Origin: Clostridiales bacterium
Lineage (GTDB): Bacteria; Bacillota_E; Sulfobacillia; Sulfobacillales; JAIMBI01
Assembly (NCBI GenBank): GCA_027318915.1
Contig: DAHVOH010000069.1
Location: 1-15,343, forward strand
DNA: 15,343 bases
Direction of reading: 5' to 3'
The notes beneath the pieces were generated by a model that saw nothing but the letters and a program-made list of their open reading frames with translations, had not been told where the DNA came from and made no database searches. The position numbers and the translations under genes were made by a program. This document shows, piece by piece, positions 8,057 through 15,243 of the stretch (position 1 is its first letter; each line of letters starts with the position of its first letter).

Positions 8057-8062
8057 ATTTTA
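8057..8062 (-). promoter_or_regulatory. Weak -10-like element upstream of the regulator
   Basis: TAAAAT on the minus strand matches the TATAAT consensus at five of six positions. It lies about 200 nt before the regulator start, in an otherwise GC-rich spacer. No convincing -35 box sits 16-18 nt upstream of it, so this is only a candidate. Confidence 0.2.
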
Positions 8063-8364
8063 GGCGGGGTGAGAAATACGGCGTCCCGGCGCCAAACCGG
8101 TCCGTTGAGCGCCATCAGCACGGCGGACCGCGCCCACCCCCATGGTCTTTAGGTTCTCGGCTCGAATCGGTCTTGCTCGCGCCAGCATGTCTCTCACGCC
8201 GCTCCCCTCACCCCTTTCCCGGCGCCCGGTCCCGGCTGACTCACGACGATTCACACGTTTGACCGCCTGATACCGGCAACCCGGCCTCCCGGCGATCGGC
8301 CGGTTTTGCCCGTGTCCCGAGGCTCCGGCACGTCCAACCCGCGCTGGCCGGACGCTATGCTGCA

Positions 8365-8398
8365 GGACAGTCACCGGCCTTCGGGACTGGCGCTGTCC
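8365..8398. terminator. Hairpin downstream of the permease pair (no U-tract)
   Basis: Two alternative pairings exist. GGACAG (8365-8370) can pair with CTGTCC (8393-8398). More compactly, CAGTC-a-CCG (8368-8376) can pair with CGGGACTG (8382-8389) around a 5 nt loop. It lies 40-75 nt past the permease stop at 8439. No T-run follows on the minus strand, so it would be a non-canonical or factor-assisted terminator or a 3' end stabiliser. Confidence 0.4.
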
Positions 8399-8405
8399 CC
8401 TCAAC

Positions 8406-8436
8406 GGGTCGGAGCCGGCCGGCCCGGGGCAGGACC
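8406..8436. repeat. GC-rich inverted repeat just after the permease stop
   Basis: GGGTC (8406-8410) and GACCC (8432-8436) flank the perfect palindrome GCCGGCCGGC (8414-8423), starting 3 nt past the permease stop. With the adjacent hairpin it makes a plausible structured transcript end. It is also the sort of repeat that high GC content produces by chance. Confidence 0.35.
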
Positions 8437-8438
8437 CG

Positions 8439-9395
8439 CTAGCCGCTGTGGCGAATGCGTGGATCCACAATGGCGTAGAGGATGTCGGCCAACAGATTGC
8501 CCACGATCGTCAGCACCCCCACCATCAAGACGATGGCCATCAGCACCGGATAGTCACGCTGCTGAGCGGAATCCCAGAACAACAGCCCCATGCCCGGGTA
8601 GTTGAAGATCATCTCGATGATGAGAGCTCCGCTGAACAGTCCCGGCAAAGACAACCCCACCAGCGTGATGAGCGGAATAACGGAGTTGCGCAGCGCGTGC
8701 ACATACAGCACGCGCGGTTCAGCCAGCCCTTTGGCGCGAGCCGTGCGGATATAGTCCTCGCTCAGGGTGTCGACCATCGATCCCCGCAGGTACCGCGTCC
8801 AACCGGCGACGGTCCCAATGACCAGCACGATCACCGGCAGCACCATGTGATACACATAGGAACCCAATGAGGGTTGGGTCAGCAACGGGTTGGTCACGCC
8901 CCCGACCGGAAACCACCGCAGGTTTACGGCAAACACCGATACCATCAGAAGACCCAGCCAAAACACGGGCATGCAGTAGAAGATATACGTCGTCGTCGTA
9001 ATAGCATGGTCAAGCGGCGACGACTGATGCACCGCCTGGACCACGCCCAGCCAGATGGACAGCAGGTGGGAAATCAAAATCGCCACCAGCACCAGGATCA
9101 GCGTCCGCGGCAGATTTTGCAGGATGAGACTGGTAACGGACTGCTGGTACGTGTAGGCATACCCGAGATTGCCGTGCAGCAGCTGCCCCATCCAGATGAG
9201 ATACTGCAAGTAGAGAGGCTTGTCCAACCCGAGCGAACGGTTGATTTCCGCGATGAGCTGCGGCGTCGCGTTATTGCCGAGCATGATGACGGCCGGCCCG
9301 CCCGGGACCACATGCATCAAACCAAAACTGAACATGGTCAGAAACAACAGGGTGGGAATCGCTTGCACCACCCGTCGCAAGATGACGTGTCCCAT
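8439..9395 (-). CDS. dppB: Peptide/nickel-type ABC transporter permease, DppB family
   Basis: The protein has 318 residues and about six membrane segments. It starts with the family hallmark ILRRVVQAIPTLLFLTMFSF and an HVVPGGPA loop, followed by a periplasmic-type region containing IAEINRSLGLDKPLYLQY. The cytoplasmic EAA loop that docks to the ATPase is DYIRTARAKGLAEPRVLYVH, followed by ALRNSVIPLITL. The protein ends with IVDPRIRHSG, typical of DppB/OppB. It should form the membrane channel with the DppC-type partner upstream. The ATG at 9395 has GGAGG 8 nt before it and overlaps the dppC stop by one base. A GTG at 9398 (5 nt spacing, four-base overlap) is an alternative. Either way translation is coupled. 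Unusually, it follows dppC instead of preceding it. Substrate is inferred as di- or oligopeptides; nickel or other small ligands are possible in this family. Confidence 0.92.
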   Translation of the reverse strand: MGHVILRRVVQAIPTLLFLTMFSFGLMHVVPGGPAVIMLGNNATPQLIAEINRSLGLDKPLYLQYLIWMGQLLHGNLGYAYTYQQSVTSLILQNLPRTLILVLVAILISHLLSIWLGVVQAVHQSSPLDHAITTTTYIFYCMPVFWLGLLMVSVFAVNLRWFPVGGVTNPLLTQPSLGSYVYHMVLPVIVLVIGTVAGWTRYLRGSMVDTLSEDYIRTARAKGLAEPRVLYVHALRNSVIPLITLVGLSLPGLFSGALIIEMIFNYPGMGLLFWDSAQQRDYPVLMAIVLMVGVLTIVGNLLADILYAIVDPRIRHSG

Positions 9396-10285
9396 CACGT
9401 CCCCCTCCGCTCGGCGCGGCCGCGCCGTGTGTTGAACGTCGCCCGAATGCCGTCACCCACGAAGTTAATGAACAGGACCGTCAACAGAATCATGAAGCCC
9501 GGCGGATATACCAGCCACCACGCGTTCTGGGGCAGATAGGCCATGGAGTCGGCCAACATCGCACCCCAGTTCGGCAGCGGGGGTGGAAGCCCCAGCCCCA
9601 GGAAGCTCAACCCCGCGACGGCCAGGATGGCGTCCGCTATGGCAAAGGTCGTGGCCACGATGATGGTGCCAATGGCATTGGGAAACAGGTACCGCCGCAT
9701 GATGGCTCCCTTGGAGGCCCCCATGGAGACGGCGGCTTCCACGTACGCCTCAGACCGCAGACGAAGCACTTCGCCCCGTACCAACCGACTCACACCATGC
9801 CACGAGACCCCGGCAATCAGAAACACCAGCAAGAGGGGACTGGGTCGCACCACCGAGTCCACGAACAGCAGCAGAAAGAGCCCGGGAATGGCGCGCAGCA
9901 TGTCGACGAACCGCATCATCAAGGTATCCACCATGCCACCCGTATAGCCGGCTACGAGCCCATAGATCACGCCGATGCTCATGCCCGCCAAGGCAGCCGC
10001 AAACCCCACCTCCAGCGAGGTCTGCCCGCCCAGCATCAAGCGCGCCAGCATGTCGCGGCCCAGGTTGTTGGTCCCCAACGGGAACCGAGCACTCGGCGGC
10101 TGCAAGAGATGCGTGATGTGCAGCGCGTAGGGGCTGGCCGTATAAAACACCGGCCCCAGGAAACTGAACGCGACGACGATCACCAGCCCCACCAGCCCGA
10201 TGCGCGCCAACGGGTGCCGCCAGACCTTTTTGGCTCGCGACACGGACGGCGGCATCCACAACGTTTCTCCCATCACGGGCACCAC
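9395..10285 (-). CDS. dppC: Peptide/nickel-type ABC transporter permease, DppC family
   Basis: The protein has about 296 residues. Family features are WRHPLARIGLVGLVIVVAFSFLGP at the first membrane segment, PLGTNNLGRDMLARLMLGGQTSL in the early loop, about five further membrane segments, and an EAA loop EAYVEAAVSMGASKGAIMRRY followed by LFPNAIGTIIV. This pairs with the DppB-type protein to form the importer channel in the cytoplasmic membrane. The N-terminus is uncertain. The longest frame starts at a GTG (10285) directly behind a small hairpin, while GGGAG fits a TTG at 10261 or, with longer spacing, an ATG at 10255. Conserved sequence begins after all of these. It lies 173 nt after tldE, a gap holding a strong hairpin, and overlaps dppB at its stop. 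No ATP-binding subunit gene accompanies it here. Confidence 0.9.
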   Translation of the reverse strand: MVPVMGETLWMPPSVSRAKKVWRHPLARIGLVGLVIVVAFSFLGPVFYTASPYALHITHLLQPPSARFPLGTNNLGRDMLARLMLGGQTSLEVGFAAALAGMSIGVIYGLVAGYTGGMVDTLMMRFVDMLRAIPGLFLLLFVDSVVRPSPLLLVFLIAGVSWHGVSRLVRGEVLRLRSEAYVEAAVSMGASKGAIMRRYLFPNAIGTIIVATTFAIADAILAVAGLSFLGLGLPPPLPNWGAMLADSMAYLPQNAWWLVYPPGFMILLTVLFINFVGDGIRATFNTRRGRAERRGT

Positions 10286-10299
10286 GGGCCCTTCGGCCC
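10286..10299 (-). repeat. Small hairpin at the 5' edge of the dppC-type gene
   Basis: On the minus strand GGGCC, a GAAG loop and GGCCC form a perfect 5 bp stem that ends immediately before the GTG at 10285. If that GTG were the start, the structure would crowd the ribosome site, which is one reason to consider the later TTG or ATG starts. Confidence 0.35.
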
Positions 10300-10393
10300 C
10301 CCCCAGTGTATCTGCCGTCTCGATGACCCTCCACCTCCGGCTCGGTCACTTCGGCACCGGACTTATGGTTCCTCACCCGGCTGCCGTCCCGGA

Positions 10394-10411
10394 CATGCCG
10401 CAACCGGCATG
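10394..10411. repeat. Perfect 7 bp hairpin between tldE and dppC
   Basis: CATGCCG (10394-10400) and CGGCATG (10405-10411) form a perfect stem around a 4 nt loop, 48-65 nt past the tldE stop. Neither strand has a T-run after it, so it is not a typical intrinsic terminator. It is well placed to act as an intercistronic mRNA-stability or processing element separating protease from permease expression. Confidence 0.5.
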
Positions 10412-10458
10412 GTCTCCATCCCGCTGGCCCCGGTCCGTCAGACGACTCCCCCGTCCCC

Positions 10459-11802
10459 TTAGGTTTTACGGGCCACGCCCACCTTGTCCACCAGCAACGA
10501 CGGCAAGAGCGCCGGCGCCAGCTGCATCATGCCTCCGCCGACCCACCGGCGCGCACGCGAGAGCGCGAGGAGGCGGTCCCCCCACGCGTCAAAGGCATTG
10601 ACGGAAACGACGGCATCTTTGATCCGGCCCACGACTGCCCCGTGCTCGACAAGATACAGGCCCGTCGCCGTGCCGGCAATCTCGCCGCGCAGCGGGTTCA
10701 CGGGCCTCCCCCCAATCCATCCCTCCAAAATGAGCAGGCGGGGGTGCGAAGCCAGTAAGGAACCGTCTTCCTGCTGGCCCTTCCCGACCACCAGATTGCT
10801 GGGACGGGCGGTCGGCAGCGATCCCAACTCTCCCGAAAACGCTGTGCCCGGCGGAAGGATGCCCAATTGGTAGGCGCCTTGCCGGTCCAGGATCCATTCC
10901 CGCACGGCCCCTTCCTCCACTAATGGGACTCGCCGCGTCGGCGTGCCCTCGTCATCCCAGGGCACGCTCCGAGGGCCGTCTTCCACCGTGGGGTCACTGT
11001 ATAAGGAGACGCTCGGATGCAACACCCGAGCCCCTACGCGGTCCACCCAGGGACTCGTGCGAGTCACGACGGCGGGGGCCGAAAGTCGGGCCACAATCGC
11101 CGTCAACAGGCTGAGGCCGACAGGCGGCAGGACGAGCACGGGATAGGCGCCAGGCGGCAGATCCACGATGTGCCGACCCCAATCCAGCCGCTCGCGCACA
11201 TGCGCCAGCAAGGCATCGGCATCGGGCAAGCCTCCCGCTTTGCCGGCATGATCGCCCACAGTCCAAAAATCCTGGCCTTTGACCACGCGTCCGTTGACGG
11301 CTATCTGACCTTCCGTCTGCACCCAACGCCGCTCGCGACCCTGCTCATCCGCCATCCGCGTGACGTGCCGGGTCCAGCGGATCTGCACCTGCGGAACAAG
11401 ACCGTCCCGCATGGATTGCACGCTGGCACTGAGCGCACGGGCTTGAACGCAGAGCGCCTCGGGGCTCGGGTCGGGCACCTCGGCAGGATTCGGCTCATAG
11501 GCCGGCCCCAGGTCGCTCAGCGTCCAATCGGCGCTGGGGCCCTGTGCGGCATGACGTCTCGCGTCGGCGAGCAGCTCCGACCAGTCGGCGGCCCGCGCTC
11601 CCTGATAGCCGAACCGGCCCTTGGTAATCAACCGTACCGCTTGAAACGCTTCGTGACCCCGCTCCACCGCCTCGAGCCGTCCTTGTTTCACGCGCACACT
11701 CATCTGTTCGCGCCGGTTCTCCACCAGCAGAATCTGCTCCCCCGGCCGGACGTGGTCTTTGACCACCGCCGTCAAGGGCGGCTGCCCTTCCAGAACTTTC
11801 AT
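10459..11802 (-). CDS. pmbA: TldE/PmbA-type subunit of the TldD/TldE metallopeptidase
   Basis: The protein has 447 residues, the normal size for TldE. It lacks an HExxxH motif, as expected for the non-catalytic partner of TldD. Conserved family segments are the N-terminal repeat MSVRVKQGRLEAVERGHEAF, PWDDEGTPTRRVPLVEEGAVREW in the middle, LPTARPSNLVVGKG, and the C-terminal GEIAGTATGLYLVEHGAVVG followed by AVVSVNAFDAW. TldE and TldD form a heterodimeric cytoplasmic protease that degrades unfolded or modified peptides and, in E. coli, helps mature microcin B17 and degrade CcdA. The ATG at 11802 overlaps the tldD TGA (ATGA) and has GGGAGGGG 7 nt before it. A longer in-frame start at 11826 lies inside tldD and is rejected. 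Its position between an ABC importer's binding protein and permeases is unusual. Confidence 0.9.
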   Translation of the reverse strand: MKVLEGQPPLTAVVKDHVRPGEQILLVENRREQMSVRVKQGRLEAVERGHEAFQAVRLITKGRFGYQGARAADWSELLADARRHAAQGPSADWTLSDLGPAYEPNPAEVPDPSPEALCVQARALSASVQSMRDGLVPQVQIRWTRHVTRMADEQGRERRWVQTEGQIAVNGRVVKGQDFWTVGDHAGKAGGLPDADALLAHVRERLDWGRHIVDLPPGAYPVLVLPPVGLSLLTAIVARLSAPAVVTRTSPWVDRVGARVLHPSVSLYSDPTVEDGPRSVPWDDEGTPTRRVPLVEEGAVREWILDRQGAYQLGILPPGTAFSGELGSLPTARPSNLVVGKGQQEDGSLLASHPRLLILEGWIGGRPVNPLRGEIAGTATGLYLVEHGAVVGRIKDAVVSVNAFDAWGDRLLALSRARRWVGGGMMQLAPALLPSLLVDKVGVARKT

Positions 11803-13214
11803 GAGCGAACCCCTCCCACCAAACAACGCTCAATGCGTAGGGATGGAGCGTGGTGGCTTACCGGCAGCGGCATCTGTCCGGCCTTGCCGCATCCGCCGCC
11901 GCCCTCGTAGCGGGTAAAGTCGCTGCCAATGGCGGTGATATTGTTTAGCGTCGAAAACACGTTGCCGGTCAGGACCGCGTTCCGTAAGGGATGCGTCACC
12001 TGGCCGTCTTCAATCAGGTAGGCTTCGGCGGCGCGAAAGGCAAACAACTCGCCGTTGGTTTGGCCGCCGGTGCTGCCCACCGCGTAAATCCCGCGCTTGA
12101 TGCCGCGAAACAGGTCCGCGACCGCCGTATCGCCCGGCGCGATAACCGTATTGCGCATCCGAACGATCGGCGCGAATCGATAATGCAACGCCCGGGCGTT
12201 GCCGGTTGGCTCCTCCTGCAAGCTTCCCGCGGTGCGCTTGGAGTGGAGTCGGCCGACCAACTCACCATCGCGAATCAAATCAATGTCCCGTGCTTCCACG
12301 CCTTCATCGTCGACGGGCAGATAACCCCGACTGCCCTCGTCGCGGCCGGTGTCGTAAATATGCAGGCTGGACGGTCCAAACCTCCGTCCGAGTCGCATCG
12401 CCTGCAGCAAACCCTCATCGCCGACCTGACCGTCCGCTTCGCTCAGATGACCAAAGGCCTCATGGGCGAAAACCCCGGCTAAATGCGGGTCGATGACGAC
12501 GGTATACTCCCCGCCTTCCACTTCCGGCGCATCCAGCAGGCTCACCGCCCGATGAGCCGCCTCCATAACCTCCGTGTCCAGGCCGCGCACCACGCCGAAA
12601 TCATTGGACGAGCCGAAGCTGACGCCGCGTTGGGCGACGGCGCCTTGCCGACGCGCTATCATCAGAATGCTGCCGCCCAAATCCAGTTTCTCCTGCTCAA
12701 CAACGGACCCGGCATTGTTGAAAAACCAGAGGTGGCGGTAACGGTCAAAGTAGCGGCTCTGAACCGATTGAATAGAAGGGTCGGCAGAGCGGCCCAAGTC
12801 GGCGTAGCCGGCCAACAAGTCGACTTTGGCGTCGACACCGATGCGGCGCGGATCCTCTCCATATTGGACCCGATGCCGGATCTGCACCGGAGGGCTCGGG
12901 GCCCATGTCTCGCGGTAGCCGGCATTTTGCGCCTCCGCTAAGCGGGCCAGGAGCACGGCATCGGCCACATGGCGCTCCAGGTCTCCCCATCCGTCGAAAT
13001 GGACAAACCCCGCATACCCGCCGGACACGGCCCGCACGTTGCCGCCCACGTCCAGTTGGTGGTCGACCCGCTGACGGTGCGTGTCACGCAACTCGATAAC
13101 GGTCACCTCGTTGATTTCCAACCGCAATTCCACATAATCGACGCTTTGCCGGTTCAGCAGATTCTGGACCGACATCTCCAGTCCGGATGTCGCCGCTTGG
13201 GATGGATCTCGCAT
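11799..13214 (-). CDS. tldD: TldD-type catalytic subunit of the TldD/TldE metallopeptidase
   Basis: The protein has 471 residues. The zinc motif HEAFGH is at 251-256, in VFAHEAFGHLSEAD, and the third metal-ligand region GGGGCGKAGQ (Cys442) is present, so the catalytic site looks intact. Other family blocks are YTVVIDPHLAGV before the motif, DEGVEARDIDLIRDGELVGRL, and EEPTGNARALHYRFAPIVRMRNT. TldD with TldE forms a cytoplasmic heterodimer that proteolyses small unstructured peptides. The ATG at 13214 follows GAGAGG at a 6 nt spacing. A GTG at 13232 would add six residues and would itself include part of that SD. The stop overlaps the tldE ATG. The gene follows the solute-binding protein gene after a 208 nt gap containing a strong hairpin and two perfect palindromes. 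Confidence 0.93.
   Translation of the reverse strand: MRDPSQAATSGLEMSVQNLLNRQSVDYVELRLEINEVTVIELRDTHRQRVDHQLDVGGNVRAVSGGYAGFVHFDGWGDLERHVADAVLLARLAEAQNAGYRETWAPSPPVQIRHRVQYGEDPRRIGVDAKVDLLAGYADLGRSADPSIQSVQSRYFDRYRHLWFFNNAGSVVEQEKLDLGGSILMIARRQGAVAQRGVSFGSSNDFGVVRGLDTEVMEAAHRAVSLLDAPEVEGGEYTVVIDPHLAGVFAHEAFGHLSEADGQVGDEGLLQAMRLGRRFGPSSLHIYDTGRDEGSRGYLPVDDEGVEARDIDLIRDGELVGRLHSKRTAGSLQEEPTGNARALHYRFAPIVRMRNTVIAPGDTAVADLFRGIKRGIYAVGSTGGQTNGELFAFRAAEAYLIEDGQVTHPLRNAVLTGNVFSTLNNITAIGSDFTRYEGGGGCGKAGQMPLPVSHHAPSLRIERCLVGGVRS
11810..11817 (-). promoter_or_regulatory. Shine-Dalgarno site of tldE inside the end of tldD
   Basis: GGGAGGGG on the minus strand lies 7 nt before the ATG at 11802, which overlaps the tldD TGA. 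This favours equimolar coupled synthesis of the two subunits. Confidence 0.7.
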
Positions 13215-13275
13215 GCGCGCCCTCTCCCTCACTAGAACCCAACATCAATGGCAACCATCGAGCCAACACCTCTCA

Positions 13276-13317
13276 GGACTCCGGAGTGTCCGGAACATAA
13301 GGCGGACGCCGATCGGC
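13276..13317. promoter_or_regulatory. Two perfect 10 bp palindromes upstream of tldD (possible operator)
   Basis: ACTCCGGAGT (13278-13287) and GCCGATCGGC (13308-13317) are both perfect dyads, with centres 30 bp apart, 60-105 nt before the tldD start. They could be protein-binding sites for an internal promoter. I see no convincing -10/-35 pair near them, so the function is speculative. Confidence 0.25.
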
Positions 13318-13362
13318 AACCGTTCCCCCATGGCCTCCTGGTCCGGCCGCCCGGGGCGCGCC

Positions 13363-13388
13363 GGGAGAATGGGATGGCCCACTCTCCC
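13363..13388. terminator. Strong hairpin between the binding protein gene and tldD
   Basis: GGGAGA-a-TGGG (13363-13373) pairs with CCCA-c-TCTCCC (13378-13388): ten base pairs with one mismatch and a 4 nt ATGG loop. It begins 34 nt past the binding-protein stop codon. The minus strand beyond it is GC-rich without a T-run, so it would act as a partial or factor-dependent terminator or as a 3' stability element. Such hairpins commonly allow binding proteins to be made in excess over the rest of the operon. Confidence 0.5.
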
Positions 13389-13422
13389 CGCCGGCACCTC
13401 GTCGGGTTCGGTGGGGTCTCGA

Positions 13423-15159
13423 CTATTGGCTGACCCACCAGTATTGGGGGTAAATGGCAAATGTCCCCTTGACCGGGACCGAACTCAATACGCCGTGAAC
13501 GCTCTTGGCGATCTCGTTGAACGAATCCGGAACGGGCATCCACAAGTTGGGCAGATGATGGGCGATAAACGACTGGTAGGCGTAAATCGCGGCCCGCGAC
13601 GCGCTGATGGACGGCTGCGGCTTCAGCGCGTTCGCCATAATTTGATCCAACTGCGGATTGGAGTAGCCGATGAAGTTCAACGGTCCGTCGGTGGCAAAAA
13701 CCGACTCATCCACCTGATAGCCAATGCCGCCGGTGAGCTCCAGCCCGGTTTGAATCTGCCATTTGGTCGGTTGACGGTGGTACTGCAGCATCGTGGGAAA
13801 CGGCAGCCCTTCCAAGGCCACTTGGATGCCCTCTTTGCCCCAGTCCTGCTTCATCAACTGAACCATCGCCAATATCGAGCTGCTGCCGGTGGGATATGTC
13901 ATGGTAAACGAGAGCTTTTGGCCCTGCGCGTTGGTCATGACGCCGTTGACCATATGCCAACCGTTGGCCTCCAAGATCTTGACGCCCTTGGCAGGGTCAT
14001 ACGGGTACACCGGCTTCTTCAAGGCCGGATCCAGCCACGGTGAAATCGAGACCACCGGCCCCGCATCCAGGACGCCCAAATTGTCGTCCACGACCCGCAG
14101 GATCGTCGGCTGATCGATACCGAGCTGCATCGCTTCGCGAACGGGCAACTGCCGCAGGATAGACCCCACTTGCGGGTTTCTGAAGTTGAGCAGCGTGCGC
14201 CCCATCGCCGCGCTCGGCAAGGGCACGAAGCGGTCCAGGGTCAACTGGTTACGGATGGCATACTCGGAGGCCGGCAAATACCCCACCTGGACCGTCCCCG
14301 TTTGCAAGCCGCTCACCTCGGACGTGTCGGACGCCTCATACTGGAAAATGAGGCGGTCCAAGTACGCCTTGTGACCGCTATAGCGGGGGTTCGGCACGTA
14401 CGTCCACGACTGCTCCTGGACTGCCGACTGGAAGCGGAACGGGCCGTCGGTCACGGTAAAGAAACTGGGGTTGCTGCCGTTCTGCGTCAGGTAGGCCAGT
14501 TCTTGACTGGCACTGTTGGGGTACTTGTCCCAGGCCGCCTTCGGAAACGGGGTAAAGTCGCCCAGCATCCCTTCGAACCACAGCTGGTTGACGGGGTGGA
14601 CGGTCGTCACCTGAAACTCATAGTTATTGACCACCGTGAAGGTCTTCACTAGCGTCGGCAGGCTGTCCGGCCCCGCGCCCGTCCAAGGCCACGGCGCCGG
14701 GGCCGTCGGCGAGCTGGCCGCCTGAATCATCTGCCAGTTGAACTGCACATCTTGCGCCGTCACCGGCGCGCCGTTGGACCAATGCCACTTCGGGTTCATC
14801 TTTACGGTAAAGATCGTGCCGGCCCGATTCCAGGTGATGTCGCTGGCGATGCTCCGTGCGTAATCCGGTTGGCCGTTGCTCCCGGTCACATAGAGCCCCT
14901 TGTACTCCAAGGATTGCGCCGTGGCATTGGTGGTGCTGTTGTACGCCACCGCCATCAAAGGCAAATACCAGTCGATGCCGGTCAAAGGTCCCAAAGCAAC
15001 GACAACGGTCCCGCCGGGCTTTGCGGTCACACCGGTTTGCGCCGGTTTGGGGGCGCTGGCGGGGCTGCAAGCCGCTACCAATGTGGCCAGGCTCAACAGC
15101 ATGACCCCGGCACCGGCCCTCACCCCCCAACGCCGTTTGTGTGTCAACCTCAGCATCAT
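13423..15159 (-). CDS. Family-5 solute-binding lipoprotein of a peptide ABC importer
   Basis: The protein has 578 residues from the ATG at 15159. The N-terminus is a lipoprotein signal peptide: positively charged THKRRWGVR, hydrophobic VMLLSLATL, then lipobox LVAAC with Cys31, followed by a Ser/Pro/Ala linker. The SBP family-5 signature is clear in MNPKWHWSNGAPVTAQDVQF (121-140). The family binds di/oligopeptides, nickel or sugars outside the membrane and delivers them to DppB/DppC-type permeases. Here those permeases lie 3 kb downstream, beyond tldDE. GGGAGGAG precedes two adjacent ATG codons: 15159 has a 5 nt spacing to GGAGG and 15156 an 8 nt spacing, and either could be used. An upstream start at 15240 would destroy the signal peptide. 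This is the first gene of the visible block. The ligand cannot be assigned from sequence. Confidence 0.92.
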   Translation of the reverse strand: MMLRLTHKRRWGVRAGAGVMLLSLATLVAACSPASAPKPAQTGVTAKPGGTVVVALGPLTGIDWYLPLMAVAYNSTTNATAQSLEYKGLYVTGSNGQPDYARSIASDITWNRAGTIFTVKMNPKWHWSNGAPVTAQDVQFNWQMIQAASSPTAPAPWPWTGAGPDSLPTLVKTFTVVNNYEFQVTTVHPVNQLWFEGMLGDFTPFPKAAWDKYPNSASQELAYLTQNGSNPSFFTVTDGPFRFQSAVQEQSWTYVPNPRYSGHKAYLDRLIFQYEASDTSEVSGLQTGTVQVGYLPASEYAIRNQLTLDRFVPLPSAAMGRTLLNFRNPQVGSILRQLPVREAMQLGIDQPTILRVVDDNLGVLDAGPVVSISPWLDPALKKPVYPYDPAKGVKILEANGWHMVNGVMTNAQGQKLSFTMTYPTGSSSILAMVQLMKQDWGKEGIQVALEGLPFPTMLQYHRQPTKWQIQTGLELTGGIGYQVDESVFATDGPLNFIGYSNPQLDQIMANALKPQPSISASRAAIYAYQSFIAHHLPNLWMPVPDSFNEIAKSVHGVLSSVPVKGTFAIYPQYWWVSQ

Positions 15160-15162
15160 GTT

Positions 15163-15170
15163 CTCCTCCC
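15163..15170 (-). promoter_or_regulatory. Shine-Dalgarno site of the binding lipoprotein gene
   Basis: GGGAGGAG on the minus strand directly precedes the paired ATG codons at 15159 and 15156. It supports a start at the signal peptide instead of the in-frame codon at 15240. Confidence 0.7.
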
Positions 15171-15208
15171 ACGCTAGACCTGCGAAAGTATTGCGATCAG
15201 CGGGACCG

Positions 15209-15241
15209 GATGCCGACCTGCCCCGTCGGTCACCCAGCATC
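15209..15241 (-). repeat. Stem-loop in the leader of the binding lipoprotein gene
   Basis: GATG-CCGAC (15209-15217) can pair with GTCGG (15225-15229) and, past an 8 nt bulge, CATC (15238-15241). It lies 50-80 nt before the start. No known riboswitch is recognised. It may be a simple leader structure. Confidence 0.3.
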
Positions 15242-15243
15242 GG

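Larger units (their letters stand above)
7855..8438. other. Gene-free spacer between DppB-type permease and ArsR-type regulator
   Basis: This stretch of about 580 bp contains only short arginine/proline-rich frames without SD sites or recognisable domains. Nothing in it resembles a transporter ATPase remnant such as a P-loop or ABC signature. It holds two terminator-like inverted repeats next to the permease stop and, further on, a weak -10-like sequence facing the regulator. I read it as the boundary between the transporter transcript and the regulator-led genes. Confidence 0.55.

Noticed and set aside
8240..8295. Tiny frame of 12 codons behind a GGGAGG in the spacer
   Set aside because: It would start with TTG and encode only about 12 residues with no leader-peptide logic. 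Such matches are expected by chance.
7855..8438. Remnant of a transporter ATPase in the spacer
   Set aside because: Considered because the importer lacks ATPases, but no Walker A, ABC signature or Walker B-like segment was visible in any frame.
8060..8470. Minus-strand frame of 136 codons in the spacer after dppB
   Set aside because: It begins inside dppB in another frame, is mostly Arg/Gly/Ala/Pro, and shows mixed third-base composition without a convincing SD.
11017..11910. Long plus-strand open frame of about 297 codons
   Set aside because: It lies antisense to tldE and the end of tldD, both of which have clear family motifs and coupled starts. Its translation has no recognisable domain and is rich in His/Arg/Gln, as expected of a GC-rich shadow frame.
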